From positions 62,001-126,000 of the forward strand of contig JAJEGM010000032.1 of assembly GCA_022819825.1 (NCBI GenBank): a stretch of 64,000 nt of DNA, in the 5' to 3' direction. This document shows, piece after piece, positions 24,156 through 31,660 of this stretch. This DNA is from Acidimicrobiia bacterium. GTDB lineage: Bacteria; Actinomycetota; Acidimicrobiia; Acidimicrobiales; Bin134. Positions within the stretch are counted from its first letter, which is position 1, and each line of letters opens with the position of its first letter. The notes beneath the pieces were generated by a model. That model was not told the origin of the DNA. It did not search any database and saw only the letters and a list, made by a program, of their open reading frames with translations. A program made the position numbers and the translations under genes.

Positions 24156-25577
24156 ATGCTGACGGACAACTACATCAACGGGAAGTTCCAGCCAGCGATT
24201 GAAGGGGCGACCGATCAGGTGGTGAATCCGGCCACCGGAAAGGTGATCGGCGACGTGGCGTCCAGCTCGGCAGCTGATGTTGACGCCGCGGTCCAGGCCG
24301 CGGCCGCGGCCTTCCCCGAGTGGTCGGCCAAGACTCCCCGCGAGCGCAGCGAGATCCTCCACAAGGTGGCCGACATCGTGGAGGAGAACGTGGCCGAGCT
24401 GTCTGAGCTCGAGTGCGAGAACGTGGGCAAGCCGGTGTCGATCATCGAATTCGAAATGGACCAGCTGTGTGACAACTGGCGGTTTTTCGCCTCCGCGGGG
24501 CGCTTCCTCGACGGCAAGGCCGCCGGTGAATACCTCGAGGGCTACACCTCGATGGTGCGCCGCGACCCCATCGGGGTGGTGGGCTCCATCGCCCCGTGGA
24601 ACTACCCGCTGTTCATGGCGACATGGAAGCTCGGCCCGCCGCTGGCGGTCGGCAACACTGTGGTTCTGAAGCCCTCCGAGCTCACCCCCTACACAACGCT
24701 GCGGCTGGCTGAATTGCTCCAGGACGTGCTTCCCCCCGGGGTCTTCAACGTGGTGTGCGGCCAGGGCCAAGCCGCCGGCGTGCCGCTGGTGCAGCACCCC
24801 GACGTGGCCATGGTGTCGCTCACCGGTTCGGTGGCCGCCGGGAAGTCGGTGGCCCAAGAGGCGTCGGACTCGCTCAAGAGGGTCCACCTCGAACTGGGCG
24901 GTAAGGCGCCGGTGATCGTGTTCGACGACGCCGACGTCGAAGCAGTGGTGGCCAATCTGCGCGACAACAGCTTCTACAACACCGGCCAAGACTGCACCGC
25001 TCCTTGCCGGGTTATCGCCGGGTCCAAGGTGCACGACGACTTTGTGGCCCAGCTCACCGATGCCGCCGGCTCCGTGGTCACCGGCGACCCCACCGATGAG
25101 GACACCGAGATGGGCCCATTGGTGTCCGACGTGCAGCTCAACCGGGTGTCGGGATACGTCGAGCGGGCGGCCGAAGCCGGTGCGGAGATCACCATCGGGG
25201 GCGGCCCGCGCGACAGCGAGGGCTACTTCTACCAGCCATCGGTGGTAGTCGGGGTGGATCAGGCGTCGGAGATTGTGCAGCGGGAAGTGTTCGGCCCGGT
25301 CATCACCGTGCAGGCGGTACCCGATGAGGAGACGGCGCTGGCCTGGGCCAACGACTGCGACTACGGGCTGGCTGCCAGCGTGTGGACCAACGACGTGGGC
25401 CGGGCCATGCGCATGGCCAAGGGGCTGCGGTTCGGCACGGTGTGGGTGAACGACCACATCCCGATCATCTCGGAGATGCCCCACGGCGGCTTCAAGCAGT
25501 CGGGCTACGGCAAGGACATGTCGCTCTACGCCCTCGACCACTACACCGAGCTCAAGCACGTCATGGTGAAGCACTGA
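24156..25577 (+). CDS. Aminobutyraldehyde/betaine-aldehyde-type dehydrogenase
   Basis: A 473-residue aldehyde dehydrogenase. The active site shows LELGGKAP (Glu) and NTGQDCTAPCR (nucleophilic Cys), coenzyme loop LTGSVAAGK, and C-terminal PHGGFKQSGYGKDMS. NTGQDCTAPCR with LYALDHYTELKHVM is typical of gamma-aminobutyraldehyde dehydrogenases (PatD/PuuC/YdcW group), which oxidise the aldehyde made from putrescine. The ATG at 24156 follows GGGGGTAG. It opens the rightward operon with two FAD oxidoreductases and diverges from the aminotransferase/Pot operon. Substrate inferred from motif and context. Confidence 0.9.
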   Translation: MLTDNYINGKFQPAIEGATDQVVNPATGKVIGDVASSSAADVDAAVQAAAAAFPEWSAKTPRERSEILHKVADIVEENVAELSELECENVGKPVSIIEFEMDQLCDNWRFFASAGRFLDGKAAGEYLEGYTSMVRRDPIGVVGSIAPWNYPLFMATWKLGPPLAVGNTVVLKPSELTPYTTLRLAELLQDVLPPGVFNVVCGQGQAAGVPLVQHPDVAMVSLTGSVAAGKSVAQEASDSLKRVHLELGGKAPVIVFDDADVEAVVANLRDNSFYNTGQDCTAPCRVIAGSKVHDDFVAQLTDAAGSVVTGDPTDEDTEMGPLVSDVQLNRVSGYVERAAEAGAEITIGGGPRDSEGYFYQPSVVVGVDQASEIVQREVFGPVITVQAVPDEETALAWANDCDYGLAASVWTNDVGRAMRMAKGLRFGTVWVNDHIPIISEMPHGGFKQSGYGKDMSLYALDHYTELKHVMVKH

Positions 25578-25624
25578 GCTCGAAGAGCTGGGCACCGCAG
25601 GCGCTGGCTGCCGCCAAGCCCGCG

Positions 25625-26980
25625 GTGTTCTGGTCGGATCGCGACGACGCCCCGGTCGCCACACCCCCGCTGGCGGGAACAATCGAAGTCGATTTGGCGA
25701 TCATCGGCGGCGGCTTCACCGGTCTTTGGACCGCGCTTCAGGCCTTGGAGGACGAGCCGGGATTGCGGGTGGCAGTGCTAGAGGCCGAGCACTGCGGGTT
25801 TGGGGCCAGCTCCCGCAACGGCGGCTTTTGCGACTCGTCGCTCACCCACGGGCTGGCCAACGGACTTTCTCATTGGCCGGAAGAGATCGAGACCCTGCTC
25901 AGGCTTGGCCGCGAGAACTTCTCCGGACTGGCTGACAGCCTCGAGCGTCACCGTATTGATGCCGACTTCCAACTCTGTCCCGAGATTGGGGTGGCCACCG
26001 AGCCCTGGCACATGAACGGTCTTGCCGAGGACATTGAGCACTATCGGGCCTTCGGTGAGGACGTCGACCTGCTGGATGCTGAGCAGATGCAGGCCCGGGT
26101 GCATTCCCCGACCTATCTCGGGGGAATGATCCGGCGCAACGACGTGGCCTTGGTTGATCCGGCCCGACTTGGTTGGGGGCTGCGGTCAGCCGTCGAGTCA
26201 TTGGGGGGCGCAGTCCACGATGACACGCCGGCCAATGCCGTCTACCGCAAAGGAAGCCATCTCGAAATTCACATTCCCAGTGGACGAGTTCTGGCCGATC
26301 GCGCCGTAATGGCCACAAATGCCTATCACGGTCCGGTCAGACGCCCCCGCCGCTACACGATCCCCGTGTACGACCATGTGCTGGTGACCGAGCCGCTCTC
26401 TGTTGAGCAGATGGCCTCCGTAGGGTGGGCCGAGCGCGAGGGTTTGGGCGACGTGTCCAACCTGTTCCACTACTACCGGCTCACTGCCGACAATCGGATT
26501 CTTTGGGGCGGCTACGACGCCACCTACCACTTCAACAACGGCGTGGGCGCTCGCCACGACCAAAGCGATGTGACGCATACCCGGCTGGCCGAGCACTTCT
26601 TTGAGACGTTCCCCCAGCTTGAAGGGCTGTCGTTCAGCCATCGCTGGGGCGGGCCCATCGGCACCACTACCCGATTTACTGCGACCTGGGGCACCGCCCA
26701 CCGAGGTCGTCTGGCGTGGGTAGCGGGGTACACCGGCCTCGGGGTGGGGGCCAGTCGGTTCGGGGCCCGGGTAGCGCTGGACTTGGCGTATGGCCGACGA
26801 ACCGAGCGCACCGATCTCCAGATGGTGCGCAAGCCCCCGGTGCCGTTCCCTCCGGAGCCGGCTCGGTGGGCCGGTGTGCAGCTCACCCGCAAGGCCCTCC
26901 AACGGTCGGATCGACGGGGCGGTAAGCGGGGTCTGTGGCTGAGTCTGCTCGACCGCTTCGGCGTGGGGTTCGACTCATGA
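25625..26980 (+). CDS. FAD-dependent oxidoreductase, DadA/PuuB type, copy 1
   Basis: About 452 residues. The FAD-binding motif GGGFTGLWTAL is followed by a long VLEAEHCGFGASSRNGGF segment, typical of amino-acid and gamma-glutamylputrescine oxidases. A second conserved part is HRWGGPIGTTTRF followed by VAGYTGLGVGASRFGARVALDLAYG. The start is not settled: after the dehydrogenase stop there is no ATG, GTG or TTG in frame until GTG 25625, while the homologous region begins some 17 codons earlier, so a CTG at 25574 overlapping the upstream TGA is possible. It likely oxidises a polyamine or its amine derivative. Its stop overlaps copy 2. Confidence 0.82.
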   Translation: MFWSDRDDAPVATPPLAGTIEVDLAIIGGGFTGLWTALQALEDEPGLRVAVLEAEHCGFGASSRNGGFCDSSLTHGLANGLSHWPEEIETLLRLGRENFSGLADSLERHRIDADFQLCPEIGVATEPWHMNGLAEDIEHYRAFGEDVDLLDAEQMQARVHSPTYLGGMIRRNDVALVDPARLGWGLRSAVESLGGAVHDDTPANAVYRKGSHLEIHIPSGRVLADRAVMATNAYHGPVRRPRRYTIPVYDHVLVTEPLSVEQMASVGWAEREGLGDVSNLFHYYRLTADNRILWGGYDATYHFNNGVGARHDQSDVTHTRLAEHFFETFPQLEGLSFSHRWGGPIGTTTRFTATWGTAHRGRLAWVAGYTGLGVGASRFGARVALDLAYGRRTERTDLQMVRKPPVPFPPEPARWAGVQLTRKALQRSDRRGGKRGLWLSLLDRFGVGFDS

Positions 26981-28356
26981 GCGATCGCTACCGGGACCGG
27001 TCGTTTTGGCACGACACTTGCCCTGGGTCGCTTGAGCCCCGCCCAGCGCTCGATGGAGACACTGATGTCGACGTCGCCATCGTGGGAGGGGGCTACACCG
27101 GGCTGTGGACGGCGTACTACCTGTTGTCCATCGACCCATCGATTCGGGTGGTGGTGATAGAGCGCGACATCGTTGGGTTCGGCGCTTCGGGCCGCAACGG
27201 CGGCTGGTGCGTGGGGGAGTTGGCCGCCGGCCCCTGGCGGCACGAGGCCGCCGCCGGCAACGACGCGGCCCGCCGCTTTCTCCACGAATTGCACGATGCG
27301 GTCGACGAAGTGGGTCGAGTGGCCGAGCACGAGGGGATCGATTGCCACTACGCCAAGGGCGGTGCCGTTCGCCTCGCCCGCAACCGGGCCCACCTCGCGC
27401 GCCAGCGCGAGCAAGTTGAGGTCTTCCATAGTGCTTACGGGCTCACCGAGGAAGACATGAGGATGCTCGGCGCCGATGAGGCTCGGAGCCACTTGGCCGC
27501 CACCGGGGTTGTAGGCGGCATGTTCTTCGCCCACACTGCGGCCCTTCACCCGGCCCGGTTGGTTCGAGGGCTCGGCGATGCTGTTGAACGCCTGGGCGGC
27601 AAGATCGTTGAGAGCACAGCCGCCACCGCCATCGAACCAGGTCGCGTTGCAACCGACCGTGGAGTCGTCAAAGCCGAGACCGTGGTGAGAGCCCTCGAGG
27701 GCTATACCGGCACGCTGGATGGGAATCGCCGGACCTTGGCCCCCCTGTACTCGCTGATGGTGGCTACCGAACCCATCGATGACGCTCTCTGGGACGACAT
27801 CGGATTGAGCCGCCGCCAGACGTTCACCGACGACCGGTTCATGGTCATCTACGGGCAGCGGACCGCTGATGGCCGGATCGCGTTCGGAGGTCGGGGAGCG
27901 CCCTACAACTACGGCTCAAGAATCATCAGCTCGGTGGAGCAGAGATCGCGCACCCACGAGAAGATCGTCAAGACGATGGTAGAGCTATTGCCCATGCTCT
28001 CCGACGTGGCCATCACCCATCGCTGGGGTGGTGTGCTCGGCGTGCCCCGCGACTGGTTCCCGTCGATCGGTTTCGACCGGGACAGCGGCATGGCCTGGGG
28101 CGGAGGTTACGTGGGCGAGGGGGTGGCCGCCGCCAACCTGGCCGGGCGGACCCTGGCCGAGTTGATCACGGAGACGGATTCGCCCCGCATCGACCTGCCG
28201 TGGGTGGGGCACCGGTCGCGCCGGTGGGAACCCGAGCCATTGCGGTGGCTGGGCATTAACGGAGCCCTGGGGATTATGGGCATCGCCGACCGTTCCGAGG
28301 CGATCACCGGCCGGAAGTCCCGGCTCGGCCGGTTAATGCAGCGCGTCCTGAGCTAG
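26977..28356 (+). CDS. FAD-dependent oxidoreductase, DadA/PuuB type, copy 2
   Basis: A 459-residue paralogue of the preceding protein with the same opening (FWHD then GGGYTGLWTAYYL) and VVIERDIVGFGASGRNGGWCVGE. The second conserved block is HRWGGVLGVPRDWFPSIG and GGGYVGEGVAAANLAGRTLAELI. The ATG overlaps the upstream stop as ATGA. Proteins like this oxidise primary or secondary amines to imines and reduce oxygen or an acceptor; the tandem copies may act on different polyamines or as heteromers. It ends the operon 19 bp before the convergent SDR. Confidence 0.87.
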   Translation: MSDRYRDRSFWHDTCPGSLEPRPALDGDTDVDVAIVGGGYTGLWTAYYLLSIDPSIRVVVIERDIVGFGASGRNGGWCVGELAAGPWRHEAAAGNDAARRFLHELHDAVDEVGRVAEHEGIDCHYAKGGAVRLARNRAHLARQREQVEVFHSAYGLTEEDMRMLGADEARSHLAATGVVGGMFFAHTAALHPARLVRGLGDAVERLGGKIVESTAATAIEPGRVATDRGVVKAETVVRALEGYTGTLDGNRRTLAPLYSLMVATEPIDDALWDDIGLSRRQTFTDDRFMVIYGQRTADGRIAFGGRGAPYNYGSRIISSVEQRSRTHEKIVKTMVELLPMLSDVAITHRWGGVLGVPRDWFPSIGFDRDSGMAWGGGYVGEGVAAANLAGRTLAELITETDSPRIDLPWVGHRSRRWEPEPLRWLGINGALGIMGIADRSEAITGRKSRLGRLMQRVLS

Positions 28357-28375
28357 GCAGTCACCCGCGCGCTCG

Positions 28376-29155
28376 TCAGCCTTGATCGACGTCGGTGGAG
28401 TATTCGATGGCCACCTCGGGCTCGGGGGAGCGCAGTAGGAGCGACTCGATCCCGAACGTTGGTGCGGCGAACAGGGCGTCCATGCAGGAAACCAGGCCAT
28501 TGGCTACTTCATCGGCGTTCATGATTCCGGTGCGGAATCCCTGGCGCTGCCAGTGGGGAATGGCTGCCTCGAAGGCGTCGGGGGTGAAGGAATTGGCGAA
28601 CTCGGTGGGCATGGTCGGCCCGAGGATCACGGTCACAAACCGGCGGTTGCCCAGCAGTTCGGTGCGCCATCCCTCCATGGTCGCTTCCAGGGCCCGTTTG
28701 GACGCGGCGTAGGGAACTAGCGAGTGGCGGGGCATATCGGTGGAGTCCGACGACACCGCGGCCACCACCGCATCCTCGCTGAGGTGGGGAAGGGCGGCTT
28801 TGATCAGCAGGTTCGGACCGAACAGATTGACGCCGAAGACCGCCTGCCAGTCGTCCAGGTCTAACTCCGCCATTGGCGCCATGGGCGACATGCCCGAGGT
28901 GTAGACGATTCCGTCGAGTCGGCCGAGGGCGCCCACCGCTTCAGCCACTCCCTGCTCGATGCTGGTGGGGTCGAGCACGTCGATGGCCACCACATGGCCA
29001 CCCCCGGCCTCGGCCACCGCTTCTTCGAGCACGTCGCGGCGCCGGGCGGCAAACACAACATCAGCGTCTTGGCCCTGGAGGGCGATTGCGGTGGCCCGGC
29101 CCAGCCCCGATGAGGCGCCCACCACCAGTATCTTGCGCCCTTGCACGGCGTTCAT
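28376..29155 (-). CDS. Short-chain dehydrogenase/reductase
   Basis: A 259-residue classical SDR with VGASSGLG for coenzyme, SSDS for the catalytic Ser region and YAASK for Tyr-Lys. Arg-rich positions after the second strand (FAARRRDVLE) favour NADPH. Its ATG overlaps the stop of the SRPBCC gene as ATGA, so both are translated together from 29934. No substrate can be given. Confidence 0.87.
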   Translation of the reverse strand: MNAVQGRKILVVGASSGLGRATAIALQGQDADVVFAARRRDVLEEAVAEAGGGHVVAIDVLDPTSIEQGVAEAVGALGRLDGIVYTSGMSPMAPMAELDLDDWQAVFGVNLFGPNLLIKAALPHLSEDAVVAAVSSDSTDMPRHSLVPYAASKRALEATMEGWRTELLGNRRFVTVILGPTMPTEFANSFTPDAFEAAIPHWQRQGFRTGIMNADEVANGLVSCMDALFAAPTFGIESLLLRSPEPEVAIEYSTDVDQG

Positions 29156-29934
29156 TGGCCACTTCCTAGCGCATCAGCCAGCCATTGCTGCCACAGAGGC
29201 CCGTCCCTCTCGGCGGCCTCGGCCCCGTCGGCTCCGTAGAGGTACAACCACACCGACGCCCCGGCATGCTCGCCGTACGACTCCACCGCCACGAAGCCAG
29301 TCCCTGGCGCAGGCTGGTCGAGCAGCAGGGCGATTCGGTGAGGGTTGGCGTCTGCAACCGTGCCCGCCAGCACAGGGACATCGGAGGCTTGGGCCTCGAT
29401 CCGCTCGCCGACACTCGGGGACGAAGGTACGCCCAGAGCGGCGGTGAGCGCGGCCCAAACCTCGTCCAGCGAGCCGGATCCCATGGCAGTGGGCAGCACC
29501 GACGCTGCCGTCTGCCCGGCGAAGTGCTCCATGTGCAGCCCCAAGTTGAACATGAACAACTTCCAGCCCTCGACCATGCCGTCGTACTGGGCGTCCCACT
29601 CGCCGCCCTGACCGAAGCCGGAATTCACCAACCGCACCGCACACCGGTCGTTGCCCAGAGGCTCAACGGTCCACTCAAACGTCAATCCTTCAACCCCTTC
29701 GCCCCCGTCGAAACAGATACGACGAGGCGGCTCCCACACCGCCACCCGCCCGGGAATCTGCATCTCCGGCCCCGGCCCGAACGACGCCATCGCCGAGCCG
29801 CCCGCCCGCTCTTCCACCGTATGGGGCACATACCAAGAAGAGATCCCCGGACCGGTAGCCACCGCCCGCCACACCTCCTCGGCCGTCCCCGGCACCTCAA
29901 CCTCTAACTCAATCGACCGCCGCTCATCAGACAT
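29152..29934 (-). CDS. SRPBCC/AHSA1-type protein
   Basis: A 260-residue protein. The N-terminal 145 residues form an SRPBCC (Bet v 1-like) hydrophobic-pocket domain with the opening SIELEVEVPGTAEEVWRAVATGPGISSWYVPH and the late WTVEPLGNDRCAVRLVNSGF. The remaining 110 residues (about 150-260) contain LDEVWAALTAALG and an unassigned alpha/beta part ending PLWQQWLADAL. The pocket usually binds a hydrophobic ligand or acts as a stress or metabolic factor. It is the first gene of a pair with the SDR. Confidence 0.8.
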   Translation of the reverse strand: MSDERRSIELEVEVPGTAEEVWRAVATGPGISSWYVPHTVEERAGGSAMASFGPGPEMQIPGRVAVWEPPRRICFDGGEGVEGLTFEWTVEPLGNDRCAVRLVNSGFGQGGEWDAQYDGMVEGWKLFMFNLGLHMEHFAGQTAASVLPTAMGSGSLDEVWAALTAALGVPSSPSVGERIEAQASDVPVLAGTVADANPHRIALLLDQPAPGTGFVAVESYGEHAGASVWLYLYGADGAEAAERDGPLWQQWLADALGSGQ

Positions 29935-29963
29935 GGCCCCACCCTAGGGGCATCGGGATAGCT

Positions 29964-30200
29964 CTATTCGGGCTGAGGGGGACTTTGCCGTTTACTCTCT
30001 CTGACTCTGAGTCCTTCTCGGTAGAGAAGGGCAATACCGCAGGCCAAGGAGAAGATCAGCAGCAGAATCCAGCCCACTGGCGTGAAGGTGTCACCCACGG
30101 TTTCGTCTGCCGACGTTGCCCAAATGGCGAGCCACATGATGCCGCTAAATCCACTGCTCGCGCCGATCACTAAGAGCATTACATCCATGGGTCGCCACAT
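29964..30200 (-). CDS. Small two-helix membrane protein, hypothetical
   Basis: About 78 residues with two hydrophobic segments (MDVMLLVIGASSGFSGIMWLAIWA and FTPVGWILLLIFSLACGIALLY) and a basic, charged tail. The ATG at 30200 is chosen over a GTG at 30209; neither has a clear ribosome site. Composition is less GC-rich than the neighbours. No family recognised, and it could be a non-coding open frame, though the helix pattern argues for a real protein. Confidence 0.5.
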   Translation of the reverse strand: MWRPMDVMLLVIGASSGFSGIMWLAIWATSADETVGDTFTPVGWILLLIFSLACGIALLYREGLRVRESKRQSPPQPE

Positions 30201-30285
30201 GTAGCGCACTGTACATCATGATTTGGACTGGTTGGGCGCGACCTGTGCTCGCCGTGAGAATCGACCGTTGGTAGATTTTTGGGCG

Positions 30286-31077
30286 ATGGGATTGACGGAG
30301 GCGCAGCGGGGGAGTTGGGAGGAGAACGGGTTCTTCATTGAGAGGGGGTTCGCTAGCCGGGCTGTTGCCGACGCCATGGTTGAGCGGATCGTCGAGCTAG
30401 CCCGAGCCAGCGCCGAAGGTGAGCAGCGTCCCGACCTGTTCATCACCCCCGACAAGACGAACGAGAATCCCGCCACCCCGGAAGTCGGTGTCTCCAAAAT
30501 CTTCCGGGTCATGCGGGCTGAACCGGTGTTCTATGAGTTCGCCACCGATCCCCGGTTGCTGGCGATGATGGGTGATCTCATCGGCCCCGATGTGGACTGC
30601 TTCTTGTCGCAGTTCATCTTCAAGCATCCTGGCACCCTCGGCCAGCCCTGGCACCAAGACGACTACTACTTCCGCATGACGCCTCTGCCCCAGGTGGGGG
30701 TGTGGCTGGCCTGCACCGCGGCCACGCCCGACAATGGCCCGCTGTGGATCGTCCCCGGCTCTCACAAAGAGCCGATCCATGACGCGGTGCCCGACACCCG
30801 GGAGGGCGCCGGTTTGGCCTATGTCGAGATCGTCGATGTACCTACCGACAATGAGCAGGTGGTCCTCATGGAGCCGGGCGATTTGTTGGTGTTCCACTCC
30901 CACCTCCGCCACCGGTCCACCGACAACCTAACCGACGGGATGCGGGCGGCCATGGTGTACCACTACGCCTCGCCCGAATCGGAGGGGTGGCGGGCGTTCA
31001 ACCAAGACTGGACCGAGGTGTTGCGCGACGGCCAGACAGTGCAAGCGTCGACGGAGCCGGTGCCCATCGAGTTCTGA
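30286..31077 (+). CDS. Phytanoyl-CoA dioxygenase (PhyH) family protein
   Basis: A 263-residue Fe(II)/2-oxoglutarate dioxygenase. The iron ligands are H123-x-D125 (WHQDDYYF) and a distal His in FHSHLRHRSTDN, with a likely 2-oxoglutarate-binding Arg shortly after. LTEAQRGSWEENGFFIERGF at the start is standard for the family. ATG 30286 was chosen by this homology. PhyH proteins hydroxylate acyl-CoA, polar metabolites or antibiotics. It is alone, convergent with the TetR gene two bases away. Confidence 0.87.
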   Translation: MGLTEAQRGSWEENGFFIERGFASRAVADAMVERIVELARASAEGEQRPDLFITPDKTNENPATPEVGVSKIFRVMRAEPVFYEFATDPRLLAMMGDLIGPDVDCFLSQFIFKHPGTLGQPWHQDDYYFRMTPLPQVGVWLACTAATPDNGPLWIVPGSHKEPIHDAVPDTREGAGLAYVEIVDVPTDNEQVVLMEPGDLLVFHSHLRHRSTDNLTDGMRAAMVYHYASPESEGWRAFNQDWTEVLRDGQTVQASTEPVPIEF

Positions 31078-31078
31078 A

Positions 31079-31660
31079 TCAAGCTTCTCGCGAAGGCGGG
31101 TCCAACATTCCAAATGTCCTGCCTACGATTTTGGACCAGACATCGGGATCGGGGGCGGGGCGGCCGTGGGCTTCTTGCGCGCCGACGCCCGCCGAAAGGG
31201 CATTGATGATGTATAGCAGCACTTCGGGATGGTCGAGGTGGCTCAGGGAATCGAGGATCCAGGCGCTGCGAGCGGCGAAGATCTCCTGAACTCCGGCGGC
31301 CACGTCGGGATCATGGCGAGCGGCCGCGGCGGCGTCGATCTGCAAGAGCCTCAGATCGCGGCTGTCGGGGTTGATGAACTGGACGAGGGCGGTCATCGGC
31401 TGCTCAGCCACGGCATTCATGTCGAACCGGGCATCGCGTTCAGCCAACTGGGTGCGGATCACCTCCACCAAGAGCTGGCCCTTCGACCGGAAGTGGCCGT
31501 AAATGGCCCCTTTGGTCACCTCGGCGGCCTTGGCGATGTCGCGCAGCGAGACCGCGGCATAGCCCTGCTCGATGAACACCGCGGCGGCAACCTCCAAGAG
31601 CCGGGCCCGGGTGGCCGCCGCTTTCGGGGTGATCGGAGGATCGGCAAAGGCAGAGGTCAT
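31079..31660 (-). CDS. TetR family transcriptional regulator
   Basis: A 193-residue regulator with an N-terminal helix-turn-helix (ARLLEVAAAVFIEQGYAAVSLRDIAKAAEVTKGAIYGHFRSK) and a C-terminal ligand-binding helical domain. Its start overlaps the stop of the Liv fusion gene as ATGA, so it belongs to the transport operon and likely controls it in response to the transported molecule or a derivative. Confidence 0.9.
   Translation of the reverse strand: MTSAFADPPITPKAAATRARLLEVAAAVFIEQGYAAVSLRDIAKAAEVTKGAIYGHFRSKGQLLVEVIRTQLAERDARFDMNAVAEQPMTALVQFINPDSRDLRLLQIDAAAAARHDPDVAAGVQEIFAARSAWILDSLSHLDHPEVLLYIINALSAGVGAQEAHGRPAPDPDVWSKIVGRTFGMLDPPSREA

Noticed and set aside
24003-25682. 559-residue leftward frame opposite the aldehyde dehydrogenase
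   Set aside because: Antisense shadow: His/Val/Gly-rich, no motif, while the sense strand has complete dehydrogenase active-site motifs.
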